This document shows positions 25,770 through 33,736 of a stretch of DNA of 64,000 nucleotides, one piece after another. How positions within the stretch are numbered: position 1 is the stretch's first letter; each line of letters opens with the position of its first letter. The DNA is from Rhodocyclales bacterium (lineage in GTDB: Bacteria; Pseudomonadota; Gammaproteobacteria; Burkholderiales; Rhodocyclaceae): NCBI GenBank assembly GCA_016215645.1, contig JACRIX010000066.1, positions 1-64,000 on the forward strand, read 5' to 3'. The notes under the pieces were generated by a model that saw only the letters and a list, made by a program, of their open reading frames with translations, had not been told where the DNA came from and searched no databases. The position numbers and the translations under genes are program-made.

Positions 25770-26771
25770 TCAGACGAAGGCGTCGTCCGAGCCGCCGCCG
25801 CCCAGCTGGATCTGGCCTTCCTCGGCGAGGCGACGGGCCACCTTGAGGATTTCCTTCTGTTCGTTTTCGACCTCGGAGAGCCGCACCGGACCCTTCGATT
25901 CGAGATCCTCGCGCAACATTTCGGCGGCACGCTGGGACATGTTCTTGAAGATTTTGTCGCGCAGTTCCGGCGAGGCGCCCTTCAGCGCGATGATCAAGGC
26001 GTCGGACTGGACTTCCCTGAGCAGGAGCTGGATGCCGCGATCGTCGACATCGAGCAGGTTCTCGAAGACGAACATCTCGTCGAGAATCTTCTGCGCCAGG
26101 TCGGGGTCGTATTCGCGAACGTTGTCGATGATCGCGGTTTCGTTCGACTGGCCGACAAAGTTGAGTATTTCGGCGGCGTGGCGGATGCCACCCATGGCGG
26201 TTTTCCTGGCGTTGGCCGCCGAACTGGAAAGGATGCGTGTCAGGGCCTCGTTGAGCTCGCGCAGTGCAATCGGCTGAACCCCATCCAGCGTGGCGATGCG
26301 CAGCAGCACGTCATTGCGCAGGCGGTCGGTGAAGTGCTTGAGGATGTCGCCGGCGTGGTCGAACTCCAGATGCACGAGGATGGTGGCAATGATCTGCGGG
26401 TGCTCGTTGCGGATCAGGTCGGCGACGCTGGCCGCGTCCATCCATTTCAGGCCCTCGATGCCGGCCGTATCGTTTCCGGACATGATGCGGCTGATCAGGC
26501 TGGCGGCGCGGTCGTCGCCCAAGGCCTTGGTCAGCATGGCCTTGATCGACTCGTTGTCTACGTTGACGGGCGCTCCCTTGGAGGCATGCTGCGAAAACTC
26601 GTCGATCACCGACTCGACGCGCTCGCGGGGAACCTGCTTGAGCGCCGCCATGGCATGACCCAGCTTCTGAACTTCCTTCGGGCCGAGATTCCGGAGTACT
26701 TCGGCGGCCTCGTCCTGTCCCAGCGACAGCAGCAGGATGGCGCTTTTCTCGATGCCTTCGTCAGCCTTCAC
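25770..26771 (-). CDS. fliG: Flagellar motor switch protein FliG
   Basis: 333 residues, normal. Rotor protein that binds FliF and interacts with the stator. The three armadillo-type domains are visible; the C-terminal torque helix with charged residues (LLREVQSDALIIALKGASPELRDKIFKNMSQRAAEMLREDLESKGPVRLSEVENEQKEILKVARRLAEEG) is intact. Start overlaps the fliF 3' end by 11 bp. Confidence 0.97.
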   Translation of the reverse strand: MKADEGIEKSAILLLSLGQDEAAEVLRNLGPKEVQKLGHAMAALKQVPRERVESVIDEFSQHASKGAPVNVDNESIKAMLTKALGDDRAASLISRIMSGNDTAGIEGLKWMDAASVADLIRNEHPQIIATILVHLEFDHAGDILKHFTDRLRNDVLLRIATLDGVQPIALRELNEALTRILSSSAANARKTAMGGIRHAAEILNFVGQSNETAIIDNVREYDPDLAQKILDEMFVFENLLDVDDRGIQLLLREVQSDALIIALKGASPELRDKIFKNMSQRAAEMLREDLESKGPVRLSEVENEQKEILKVARRLAEEGQIQLGGGGSDDAFV

Positions 26772-28389
26772 GGCCCACCCAGTCCTTGATCATGGCGGCG
26801 ACGGCCTTTGGATCCTGCTTGGCGATTTCCCGTGCGGCCGCGAGCTTGGTTTCATAGCTGTGCTGGTGCTGGACCGCAGGAGTTTCTTCGACCGTGGCGG
26901 CGGCGCGCTCGGCGGCCGCCCGCGCGGCCGCCTCGGTGAAGCTGATCAGCACCGGCTTGACAATCCGCGACCACAACCAGAAGCCGACGATCGCGATCAG
27001 CAGATAGCGGGCGTATTCGAGCACGGTCGAGATCAGCGTCGGGCTCTGCCAGATCGGTGCGTCGGGAATGACTTCCTTCTCGACCGGCGAGAAGGGCGCA
27101 TTGGCGACGTTCAGCGTGTCGCCTCGTTCCTTGTTGAAGCCCATGGCCTCGCGCGCGAGCTCATTGATCTGCTTCAGATCGTTCTCCGAAAGTGGCGCCG
27201 GCTGGGCTTTCGCCGCGTCTTTCGGGTCCTTGGGAATGTCCTTCCGATAGTTGACCACCACGGCCACCGACAGGCGGCGCACCGATCCCGGCGCGCCCTT
27301 GGTATGGCGCACGGTTTTGTCGATCTCGAAATTCACCGTCGAGTTGCGACTGAAATTCTGGTTGGCCGCGGTGGCGGCGGCCGCGCTTTGCGCCGGCTGG
27401 ACCAGCGGCGCGGTCGCGGGCGCCGGAGGCTGGTTGCTCAATGCACCGGGAATGCCGGCGGCGGCGGGCGTGCCGCTGCCCGTCTCCGAGGTCAACTGGC
27501 TGCGGATCGCCGTGGCTGGCGTCGGGTTCGGGCGGTAGGTTTCGGCCACCTGATCGGTCTGCGAGAAGTCGACATCGGCCGCGACCTGGGCGCGGACATT
27601 GCTGTTGCCGACGATGGGCGCGAGGATGGACTCGATGCGCTGCACGTAGGCATTCTCGATTTCGCGCACGAAGCGGATCTGGGCGGCGTCCAGGCCCGCG
27701 TCGCGGGTCGGGTCGATCTGCTGGGAAATCAGCTTGCCCTCCTGGTCGATGACACTGACGTTCTTTGGATTCAGCTGCGGAACGCTGAAGGCCACCAGAT
27801 TGACGATGCCGGCGACCTGGGCCTGATCGAGGTGGCGGCCGGGCGCGAGGCTGACCAGCACCGAGGCCGAGGCTTTCTGGTCTTCGCGCAGGAAGGCGGA
27901 TTGTTTCGGTATCGCCAGGTGCACCCGCGCACCCTTGACCACCGCCAGCGACTGGATGGAGCGCGCGAGCTCGCCTTCGAGGCCGCGCTGGTAGTTCACC
28001 TGTTCGGCAAACTGGCTGATGCCCATCTTCTGGTTTTCCAGCAGTTCGAACCCGGCCAGCCCGCCCTTGGGCAAGCCCTGGGCGGCAAGCTTCAGGCGTG
28101 TGTCATGTACCTGCGCTTGTGGAACCAGAATGGTATGGCCGCCCTGGCTGAAGCGATAGGGGATGTTCTGTTGTTGCAGGGCAGTAACAATATTCCCGCC
28201 GTCCTTTTCGTCCTGGATCGAGAACAGCACGGCGTAGGTGGGCTCCCGCGCCCACATCGCGCCGGCGATCAGCACCGCTGCCAGCAGGGCGAGCGCCAGC
28301 AGGCTGAACAGCTTCTGGCTGAAGCCCATGCGGCCGAAGGCCTCCGGAGATAGCGGAAAGGAAGATGCGGCCGCTGCGGTTTCTGCCAT
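26761..28389 (-). CDS. fliF: Flagellar MS-ring protein FliF
   Basis: 542 residues from ATG 28389; the longer open frame upstream overlaps flrB on the other strand and is rejected. Two membrane helices (about 28-46 and 435-455) flank the periplasmic ring-building motifs (YRFSQGGHTILVPQAQVHDTRLKLAAQGLPKGGLAGFELLE...; GARVHLAIPKQSAFLREDQKASASVLVSLAPG). The C-terminal tail (LAAAREIAKQDPKAVAAMIKDWVG) binds FliG. First gene of the minus-strand operon with a sigma-54 promoter at 28462-28477. Confidence 0.96.
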   Translation of the reverse strand: MAETAAAASSFPLSPEAFGRMGFSQKLFSLLALALLAAVLIAGAMWAREPTYAVLFSIQDEKDGGNIVTALQQQNIPYRFSQGGHTILVPQAQVHDTRLKLAAQGLPKGGLAGFELLENQKMGISQFAEQVNYQRGLEGELARSIQSLAVVKGARVHLAIPKQSAFLREDQKASASVLVSLAPGRHLDQAQVAGIVNLVAFSVPQLNPKNVSVIDQEGKLISQQIDPTRDAGLDAAQIRFVREIENAYVQRIESILAPIVGNSNVRAQVAADVDFSQTDQVAETYRPNPTPATAIRSQLTSETGSGTPAAAGIPGALSNQPPAPATAPLVQPAQSAAAATAANQNFSRNSTVNFEIDKTVRHTKGAPGSVRRLSVAVVVNYRKDIPKDPKDAAKAQPAPLSENDLKQINELAREAMGFNKERGDTLNVANAPFSPVEKEVIPDAPIWQSPTLISTVLEYARYLLIAIVGFWLWSRIVKPVLISFTEAAARAAAERAAATVEETPAVQHQHSYETKLAAAREIAKQDPKAVAAMIKDWVGREG

Positions 28390-28461
28390 GTTTTCTGAGG
28401 GTTCCTGTGTGCCCGCACATTTCGGGTCGATACACCCGCGTGCGGCAGTATGGACTGCGTT

Positions 28462-28477
28462 AGCAAGAGCGGTTCCA
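28462..28477 (-). promoter_or_regulatory. Sigma-54 promoter of the fliF operon
   Basis: On the minus strand TGGAACC-GCTC-TTGCT: GG and GC in register, two mismatches in the -24 block and one in the -12 block against TGGCACG-N4-TTGCA. It ends 72 bp before the fliF ATG. Confidence 0.65.
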
Positions 28478-28485
28478 CGAAGAAG

Positions 28486-28500
28486 CGGCAATTTTTGCCG
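28486..28500. promoter_or_regulatory. Palindrome CGGCAA-TTT-TTGCCG between fliF and flrB
   Basis: Identical 15-mer to the one upstream of flgK (13185-13199). It lies 8 bp upstream of the fliF sigma-54 promoter and 58 bp before the flrB start, so it could serve both directions. Confidence 0.6.
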
Positions 28501-28558
28501 GCATATCGGCCAGCGTGTTTCTTGTGGCCTGCTGCCGATTCTGCCATCATCCGGCCCC

Positions 28559-29776
28559 ATGCAAATCCCCGCGCCCATAGTTCCTGCCGTGGTTGCCGCT
28601 GTGCCGGATGCCCCGGCAGCGACCGGCCACATGGCACCGGAGGAGGCAGTGCGGCTGGCTGAAGCTTTCCGCATGTTCAGCCGCGCCTCCGAGGAACTGA
28701 GCGGTGCGTATAGTGAATTGCAGGGCCAGATGGCGCGGCTGACCGGCGAACTGGAAGCCGCCAACGGCGCGCTGCGCCAGCAATACCTGGAAAAGGCCGC
28801 CCTCACCGAGAGGCTGAGCACCCTGCTGGATGCGCTTCCTGCCGGGGTCGTGGTGCTCGACGACGCCGGCAGCGTGGTTCAGATCAACCCGGCCGCCGAG
28901 GACTTTCTCCGCGCCGCGAAAGTCGGCGACAGCTGGATGGCGATTTACGGCGATACCCTGGTTCCCGGGGAAACCCCCGGCGAATTCATGGTCGCCAAAC
29001 GCCATCTGGCGGTCGATGTGACGCCGCTGGGCACCTCGGGCGGACGCATTGTGCTGCTGCATGACATCACCGAAGCGCAGGAGCTGAAGGGCCACGCCGA
29101 ACGCACGCAACGCCTTGCTGCCATGGGAGAAATGGCCGCCCAGCTGGCGCATCAACTGCGGACGCCGCTGGCGGCCGCGCTGCTCTACGCGGGCACCCTG
29201 GAAAATCCCGAGCTGCCGGTTGCAAGCCGTGGCGCGATTGCGCAAAAGACCGTGGCGCGGCTCAAGCATATCGAGCGCCTGATCCAGGACATGCTGTTGT
29301 TCGCGCGTGGCGAGGCCCTCGGCCAGGACCGTTTTACGGTGGCAGACCTGCTCGCCGAACTGGCTCAGAACTTCGAACCGCTGCTGGCGAAAACCGGTTC
29401 GCGACTGGTGGTGGGCGACACGACCGGCGACGTCCGCCTTACCGGAACCCGCAAGTCGCTGGTCAGCGCGCTCACCAGCCTGCTGGAAAACGCGCTTCAG
29501 GCCGTCGACGGAATCGCCGATGCGCGGATCGAACTTGGCGCGCGCTGCGATGATGGCTCGGTAGTGATCACGGTGCGTGACAACGGGCCAGGCATGGACA
29601 AGGCCACCGCGGCCCGCCTGTTCCAGCCGTTTTTTACCACCCGCAGCGATGGTACCGGCCTGGGGCTGGCGATCGCCCATGGCGTTGTGCGCGCCCACGG
29701 TGGCAGCATCGATGTCGTTTCCAGCCCCGGTGGCGGGGCTGAATTCACGGTAACACTGCCATGTCAGAAAAACTGA
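28559..29776 (+). CDS. flrB: Flagellar sensor histidine kinase FlrB/FleS
   Basis: 405 residues from ATG 28559. Cytoplasmic kinase without membrane helices: N-terminal coiled coil (about 28-90), PAS domain (about 88-170; LLDALPAGVVVLDDAGSVVQINPAAEDFL), H-box AAQLAHQLRTPLAAALLYAG with His198, and HATPase motifs ([35 protein letters not shown]). It should phosphorylate FlrC, with which it overlaps by 16 bp. Its stimulus in relatives is completion of the basal body/export gate. Confidence 0.93.
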   Translation: MQIPAPIVPAVVAAVPDAPAATGHMAPEEAVRLAEAFRMFSRASEELSGAYSELQGQMARLTGELEAANGALRQQYLEKAALTERLSTLLDALPAGVVVLDDAGSVVQINPAAEDFLRAAKVGDSWMAIYGDTLVPGETPGEFMVAKRHLAVDVTPLGTSGGRIVLLHDITEAQELKGHAERTQRLAAMGEMAAQLAHQLRTPLAAALLYAGTLENPELPVASRGAIAQKTVARLKHIERLIQDMLLFARGEALGQDRFTVADLLAELAQNFEPLLAKTGSRLVVGDTTGDVRLTGTRKSLVSALTSLLENALQAVDGIADARIELGARCDDGSVVITVRDNGPGMDKATAARLFQPFFTTRSDGTGLGLAIAHGVVRAHGGSIDVVSSPGGGAEFTVTLPCQKN

Positions 29777-31140
29777 GCATTCTTGTCGTCGAGGACGACG
29801 AAGCACTGCGCGATGCACTGCAGATCACCCTTGAAACCGCCGGCCACGAGGCCGATGTCGCCGACGGCGGACCGGCGGCGCTGGATGCCCTGAAGCGCAG
29901 GGGCTACAACATGGTGGTGTCGGACTTGCGCATGAGCCCGATGGACGGGCTTGCGCTGCTGGGTGAAATACGCAACCGCTTTCCCGGTCTGCCGGTGCTG
30001 CTGATGACGGCCTTCGGCGATGTGGACAAGGCGGTATCGGCCATGCGCGGCGGCGCCTGCGATTTCATGCTCAAGCCGTTTGAACCCAGAGCCCTGCTGC
30101 AGCAGATCGAGCGCTATGCCACGCCGCCGGCCCCGGCCGCCGGCGTGGTCGCCGTCGATGCCAAGACCCGCGCCACGCTCCTGCTGGCATCGCGCGTCGC
30201 GCGTACCGATGCCACGGTGATGCTGACCGGCGAATCGGGCGTGGGCAAGGAGGTATTTGCCCGCTACATCCATGAGCAATCCGCGCGTTCCGGCGGCCCT
30301 TTCGTCGCCATCAACTGCGCCGCGATCCCGGACAATCTTCTTGAGGCCACCCTGTTCGGCCACGAAAAGGGGGCGTTCACCGGCGCACAGGTGGCTCAGG
30401 CCGGCAAATTCGAACAGGCCAACGGCGGGACCCTGCTGCTCGATGAAATTTCCGAGATGCCGCTGGGTTTGCAGGCGAAACTGCTGCGCGTGCTGCAGGA
30501 GCGCGAAGTGGAGCGTGTCGGTGGCAAGAAGCCGGTGCCGCTGGATATCCGCATCCTTGCGACATCCAATCGCGATATGGCGGCTGAAGTTCGCGCCGGC
30601 CATTTCCGCGAGGACCTGTATTACCGCCTCAATGTGTTTCCGCTGGAAATTCCCTCGCTGCGCGAGCGTCCCGGCGACATCGTGCCGCTGGCGCGCAAGA
30701 CCTTGGCGCACCTTGCCGCTGCAACCGGGCGGGCGGCAAGATTTGCCGCCGGGGCCGAACAGCGGCTGCAAACCCATGCCTGGCCAGGAAATGTCCGCGA
30801 ACTGGAAAACGTGGTGCAGCGCGTACTGATCCTTGAGGCCGGCGCCCTTATCGAGGCGGACGCCTTGCCCTTGCCCGATGCCGCCGCCACCGTGCCCTTA
30901 CCCGAACCGTTGCCACCGTCGGGCGTTCAAATCGCCGTGCCGCCAGCGCCGACTCCTGTGGCGACAGGCGCTGCCGACATGAAGACCCTGGAGCGGCAAC
31001 ATATCCAGGATGTGCTCGCCCGCGTCGGCGGGTCGCGCAAGAAGGCGGTGGCCATCCTCGGCATTTCCGAACGCACCCTGCGCTACAAACTCAACCAGTA
31101 TCGGGCCGAGGGATTTGCGATTCCCGGCGACGACGATTAA
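29761..31140 (+). CDS. flrC: Sigma-54-dependent flagellar activator FlrC/FleR
   Basis: 459 residues: receiver (1-120; Asp55 in MVVSDLRMSPMDG), AAA+ sigma-54 interaction domain (about 130-370; Walker A GESGVGKE 157-164, GAFTGA loop 204-209, RLNVFPLEIPSLRERPGDI) and Fis-type HTH (about 410-450; GGSRKKAVAILGISERTLRYKLNQY). The intact GAFTGA loop means it can activate sigma-54, matching the five sigma-54 promoters in the window. The Pro/Ala linker before the HTH holds a dispersed-repeat copy. Confidence 0.95.
   Translation: MSEKLSILVVEDDEALRDALQITLETAGHEADVADGGPAALDALKRRGYNMVVSDLRMSPMDGLALLGEIRNRFPGLPVLLMTAFGDVDKAVSAMRGGACDFMLKPFEPRALLQQIERYATPPAPAAGVVAVDAKTRATLLLASRVARTDATVMLTGESGVGKEVFARYIHEQSARSGGPFVAINCAAIPDNLLEATLFGHEKGAFTGAQVAQAGKFEQANGGTLLLDEISEMPLGLQAKLLRVLQEREVERVGGKKPVPLDIRILATSNRDMAAEVRAGHFREDLYYRLNVFPLEIPSLRERPGDIVPLARKTLAHLAAATGRAARFAAGAEQRLQTHAWPGNVRELENVVQRVLILEAGALIEADALPLPDAAATVPLPEPLPPSGVQIAVPPAPTPVATGAADMKTLERQHIQDVLARVGGSRKKAVAILGISERTLRYKLNQYRAEGFAIPGDDD
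30734..30748. promoter_or_regulatory. Palindrome CGGCAA-GAT-TTGCCG inside flrC
   Basis: Fourth CGGCAA-N3-TTGCCG site, here with arms extended to 8 bp (GGCGGCAA/TTGCCGCC). It lies about 405 bp upstream of the fliE sigma-54 promoter, within the AAA+ coding region. Enhancers can act over such distances, but chance in a GC-rich gene is possible. Confidence 0.35.
30929..30958 (+). repeat. Dispersed 30-bp repeat, copy 6 (flrC linker)
   Basis: AATCGCCGTGCCGC followed by CAGCGCCGACTCCTG; it encodes IAVPPAPTP between the AAA+ and HTH domains. Confidence 0.75.
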
Positions 31141-31154
31141 GCCGACTTGAAGGC

Positions 31155-31170
31155 TGGCACGCCGATTGCT
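31155..31170 (+). promoter_or_regulatory. Sigma-54 promoter of fliE
   Basis: TGGCACG-CCGA-TTGCT has one mismatch (final base) to the consensus. It starts 14 bp after the flrC stop and ends 36 bp before the fliE ATG. Confidence 0.88.
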
Positions 31171-31206
31171 GCTTTGACGGCAGGTGCATAACAGCGAGGG
31201 TTCATC

Positions 31207-31536
31207 ATGGCCATCGATACACGACAAATTGACCAAATGCTGGCCGAACTGAAATCGGCTTCCGCCCTTGCCGGCAGCAAATCGCCGGCAGCGGCGCAGA
31301 CCCCGGCGGGGGGGGGCGATTTCGCCGAGGTGCTGAAAAGCACCATTGACCAGGTGAGTGCGGCGCAGGCCGACGCGCAAAAAATGGCCGAGGACTTTTC
31401 CAGCGGGCAAAGCGACGTCAACCTGCAGGATGTCATGATCAATCTGCAAAAGGCCAGCCTTTCCTTCCAGCAGATGGTCCAGGTGCGCAACCGTCTGGTG
31501 TCGGCCTATCACGACATCATGAATATCCAGGTCTGA
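31207..31536 (+). CDS. fliE: Flagellar hook-basal body complex protein FliE
   Basis: 109 residues, normal. FliE joins the MS ring to the rod. The C-terminal DFAEVLKSTIDQVSAAQADAQKMAEDFSSGQSDVNLQDVMINLQKASLSFQQMVQVRNRLVSAYHDIMNIQV is diagnostic. It is transcribed away from fliF, whereas in many genomes fliE heads the fliF operon. Confidence 0.96.
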   Translation: MAIDTRQIDQMLAELKSASALAGSKSPAAAQTPAGGGDFAEVLKSTIDQVSAAQADAQKMAEDFSSGQSDVNLQDVMINLQKASLSFQQMVQVRNRLVSAYHDIMNIQV

Positions 31537-31628
31537 TCGATCTCGTGGCGCCTCGGCCAGGCCGGGGCGGGATCGATAAAGATTCGGCCAGGCGTGCCGT
31601 TAACGACGAAAAGTCGAACAGGATATAT

Positions 31629-33137
31629 ATGTCAACCAAACGTATCGCGCACAGCGCTTGCGCCATCGCGGCGCTGATCCTGGCCGGTCCCCTGGCCGCG
31701 AACTCGTGGCGCACGGTGCATGCCGGCAACAGCGAGACCGTCGAGATCGACAGTGCCAGCATTGCTCAGGGCTTTGACGGCATTACCGCCTGGAGCCGGG
31801 TCAGGCTGGATCGCCAGGTCGCCGATGGCGGCGGCAATTACGACACGATTCGCGCCCAGAATCTCTACCACTGCGGCCAGCGCCGTTTCACTACCTTGCG
31901 CCGGGCTTTTTTCCTCGGCGAACGCCTGGTGCGCGAAGAGGATGTGGCACGTCGACGTGCCAATCCGGCGCAAGTCGGCAGCCTCGATGAACGCTTGCTG
32001 AATGTGGCCTGCCAGCGGCGTGAAGCGGAGCCGGTCGTTTCCGATAGCGCGGACAGCAAACCCGCAGCAACCGCCGTCGATCGCCCGGTAGCGATGCACG
32101 CGGACATGCGCATGGCCGGCGCTGGCGACGGGCCCAAGGTGTTTGCGGTGGCGGATTCGACGGCGGACAAGCCCAAACTGATCCAGTTGCCCCAGATCGA
32201 CAAGGCGGCCCTGGGCCAGGCGGCGGCGGCCCAGGAGGCGGCGGTACGCGCGGACTCCCATGGCAAACCGGTAAGTGCACCCTCCGTAACCACCGCCGGC
32301 AAGCCCAGGGGCGGCAAAGTCGAGACCAGGGAGACCGAGGCCTTGAGCGAGAAGCGCATCCGCGAACTGCACTACGCCAACTCCGGACCGCCGCGCACCG
32401 CCCGCAAGAAACCCCCGGCGGCGCCTGTCGTCCATGAGGCGGAAAATCCGGCGGCAAGCATGCACACGCATTGGAGCTACGAAGGCGAAACCGGCCCCGC
32501 CCACTGGGCCAGGCTGCGTCCCGACTATGCCGCCTGTGCATCAGGCAAACGACAGTCTCCCATCGACATCCGCGACGGCATACGGGTCAATCTCGAAAAC
32601 ATCCGCTTCGACTACAAGCCGATGCAGTTTCGCATCGTGGACAACGGGCATACCGTTCAGGTCAATGCCGGCGAGGGCTCCAGCCTCAGCGTGATGGGCA
32701 AGCGCTATGCGCTGCAGCAGTTCCATTTCCACCGCCCCTCCGAAGAGCGGGTGAATGGCCGCATGTACGACATGTCGGTGCATCTCGTGCATCGCAATGA
32801 CGAAGGCCAGTTGGCCGTGGTCGCCGTGCTGCTGGAGAAGGGTGCTGAACATCCCTTGATCCAGACCCTGCTCAACAACCTGCCGCTGGAACAGGACAGC
32901 GAAATGGCGCCGGAAGAATCCATTGATCCCTCCCGACTGTTGCCGGAGAACCGTGCCTACTGGACCTATATGGGATCCTTGACCACGCCGCCGTGCACCG
33001 AGGGCGTGCTGTGGATGGTTCTGAAGCAGCCGCTGCAGGTGGCCAGCGAACAGGTAACGATCTTTTCCAGGGTATTCCGCAACAATTCCCGGCCGATCCA
33101 GCCACCCAACGGTCGCCTGGTCAAGGAAACGCGCTAA
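31629..33137 (+). CDS. Periplasmic alpha-carbonic anhydrase with N-terminal adhesin-E-like domain
   Basis: 502 residues from ATG 31629 (no strong ribosome site; a frame extension to 31545 lacks a signal peptide). Signal peptide about 1-24, then a small domain (25-130; NSWRTVHAGNSETVEIDSASI..YHCGQRRFTTLRRAFF) resembling surface-adhesin-E/periplasmic stress domains, a disordered Lys/Ala/Pro linker (130-270) and a full alpha-carbonic anhydrase domain (278-500). Zinc ligands His366 and His368 (QFHFHRP) and His385 (VHLVHRN), and the YMGSLTTPPCTEGV signature, are intact, so it should interconvert CO2 and bicarbonate in the periplasm. Ordinary bacterial alpha-CAs are about 240-280 residues. It follows fliE by 92 bp. 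Confidence 0.9.
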   Translation: MSTKRIAHSACAIAALILAGPLAANSWRTVHAGNSETVEIDSASIAQGFDGITAWSRVRLDRQVADGGGNYDTIRAQNLYHCGQRRFTTLRRAFFLGERLVREEDVARRRANPAQVGSLDERLLNVACQRREAEPVVSDSADSKPAATAVDRPVAMHADMRMAGAGDGPKVFAVADSTADKPKLIQLPQIDKAALGQAAAAQEAAVRADSHGKPVSAPSVTTAGKPRGGKVETRETEALSEKRIRELHYANSGPPRTARKKPPAAPVVHEAENPAASMHTHWSYEGETGPAHWARLRPDYAACASGKRQSPIDIRDGIRVNLENIRFDYKPMQFRIVDNGHTVQVNAGEGSSLSVMGKRYALQQFHFHRPSEERVNGRMYDMSVHLVHRNDEGQLAVVAVLLEKGAEHPLIQTLLNNLPLEQDSEMAPEESIDPSRLLPENRAYWTYMGSLTTPPCTEGVLWMVLKQPLQVASEQVTIFSRVFRNNSRPIQPPNGRLVKETR

Positions 33138-33250
33138 CGACCAGACATGTCGCTACGGTCGGAAGCGGCCGGCTATCGGGTAAAGTAGCGGTACCGATCC
33201 GGCAGGCAGCCACACGAAGCGGATCCACCCGATTCGGACACCCAATTCCA

Positions 33251-33700
33251 ATGAACAGGCACGCGACATCAGCGGCGATTTCCGGCAGGGGCATCTTGCG
33301 CCGGGCGCTTTGCGCGCTGGCACTGCTGCTTACGGCCTGCGGCAATACTCAGTCCGCCTATCTCGACGATGGCGGGGGGCTTTCGCTGTCCGTGGTGCGC
33401 GAGCAAAGTTACCTCGGCGGCCCCTGGCATTCCACGCTGATTTCTGCGGCGACGCCGCGCTGCCAGAAGCGTCATCGGCTGGAAGGTTTGTCCGAGGACG
33501 GCTTCCAGCTCAAGGTTTTCCGTCCCGAGCCGGGCGTCTACATTCTCAACTCGGGCAAGCGCTGGTATGTCACGGAACTGCGCAATTGCGAATTCCAGAC
33601 GTACAAGTCGCCGCCGCCGTTTCCCGGCGAAGCGATCGGTCGTTTTGAAGCCGCGAGCCAGGTGCTGGCGTTCATCGCCGACAAACCGGCCAAGCGCTGA
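33251..33700 (+). CDS. Predicted small lipoprotein of unknown function
   Basis: 149 residues. A twin-Arg-rich start, hydrophobic core and lipobox LLTACG (Cys at about 30) indicate an outer-membrane or periplasmic lipoprotein. The mature part has three Cys (CQKRH, CEFQ) and aromatic-rich segments (SYLGGPWHSTLISAATPRCQKRHRLEGLSEDGFQLKVFRPEPGVYILNSGKRWYVTELRNCEFQTYK). I do not recognise a family. It lies 113 bp after the carbonic anhydrase and 36 bp before the HD-GYP gene in the same direction, so it may be cotranscribed. Confidence 0.75.
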   Translation: MNRHATSAAISGRGILRRALCALALLLTACGNTQSAYLDDGGGLSLSVVREQSYLGGPWHSTLISAATPRCQKRHRLEGLSEDGFQLKVFRPEPGVYILNSGKRWYVTELRNCEFQTYKSPPPFPGEAIGRFEAASQVLAFIADKPAKR

Positions 33701-33736
33701 GCGAGACACGTTCGCTCCAGAAATAGCGATCGTTCC

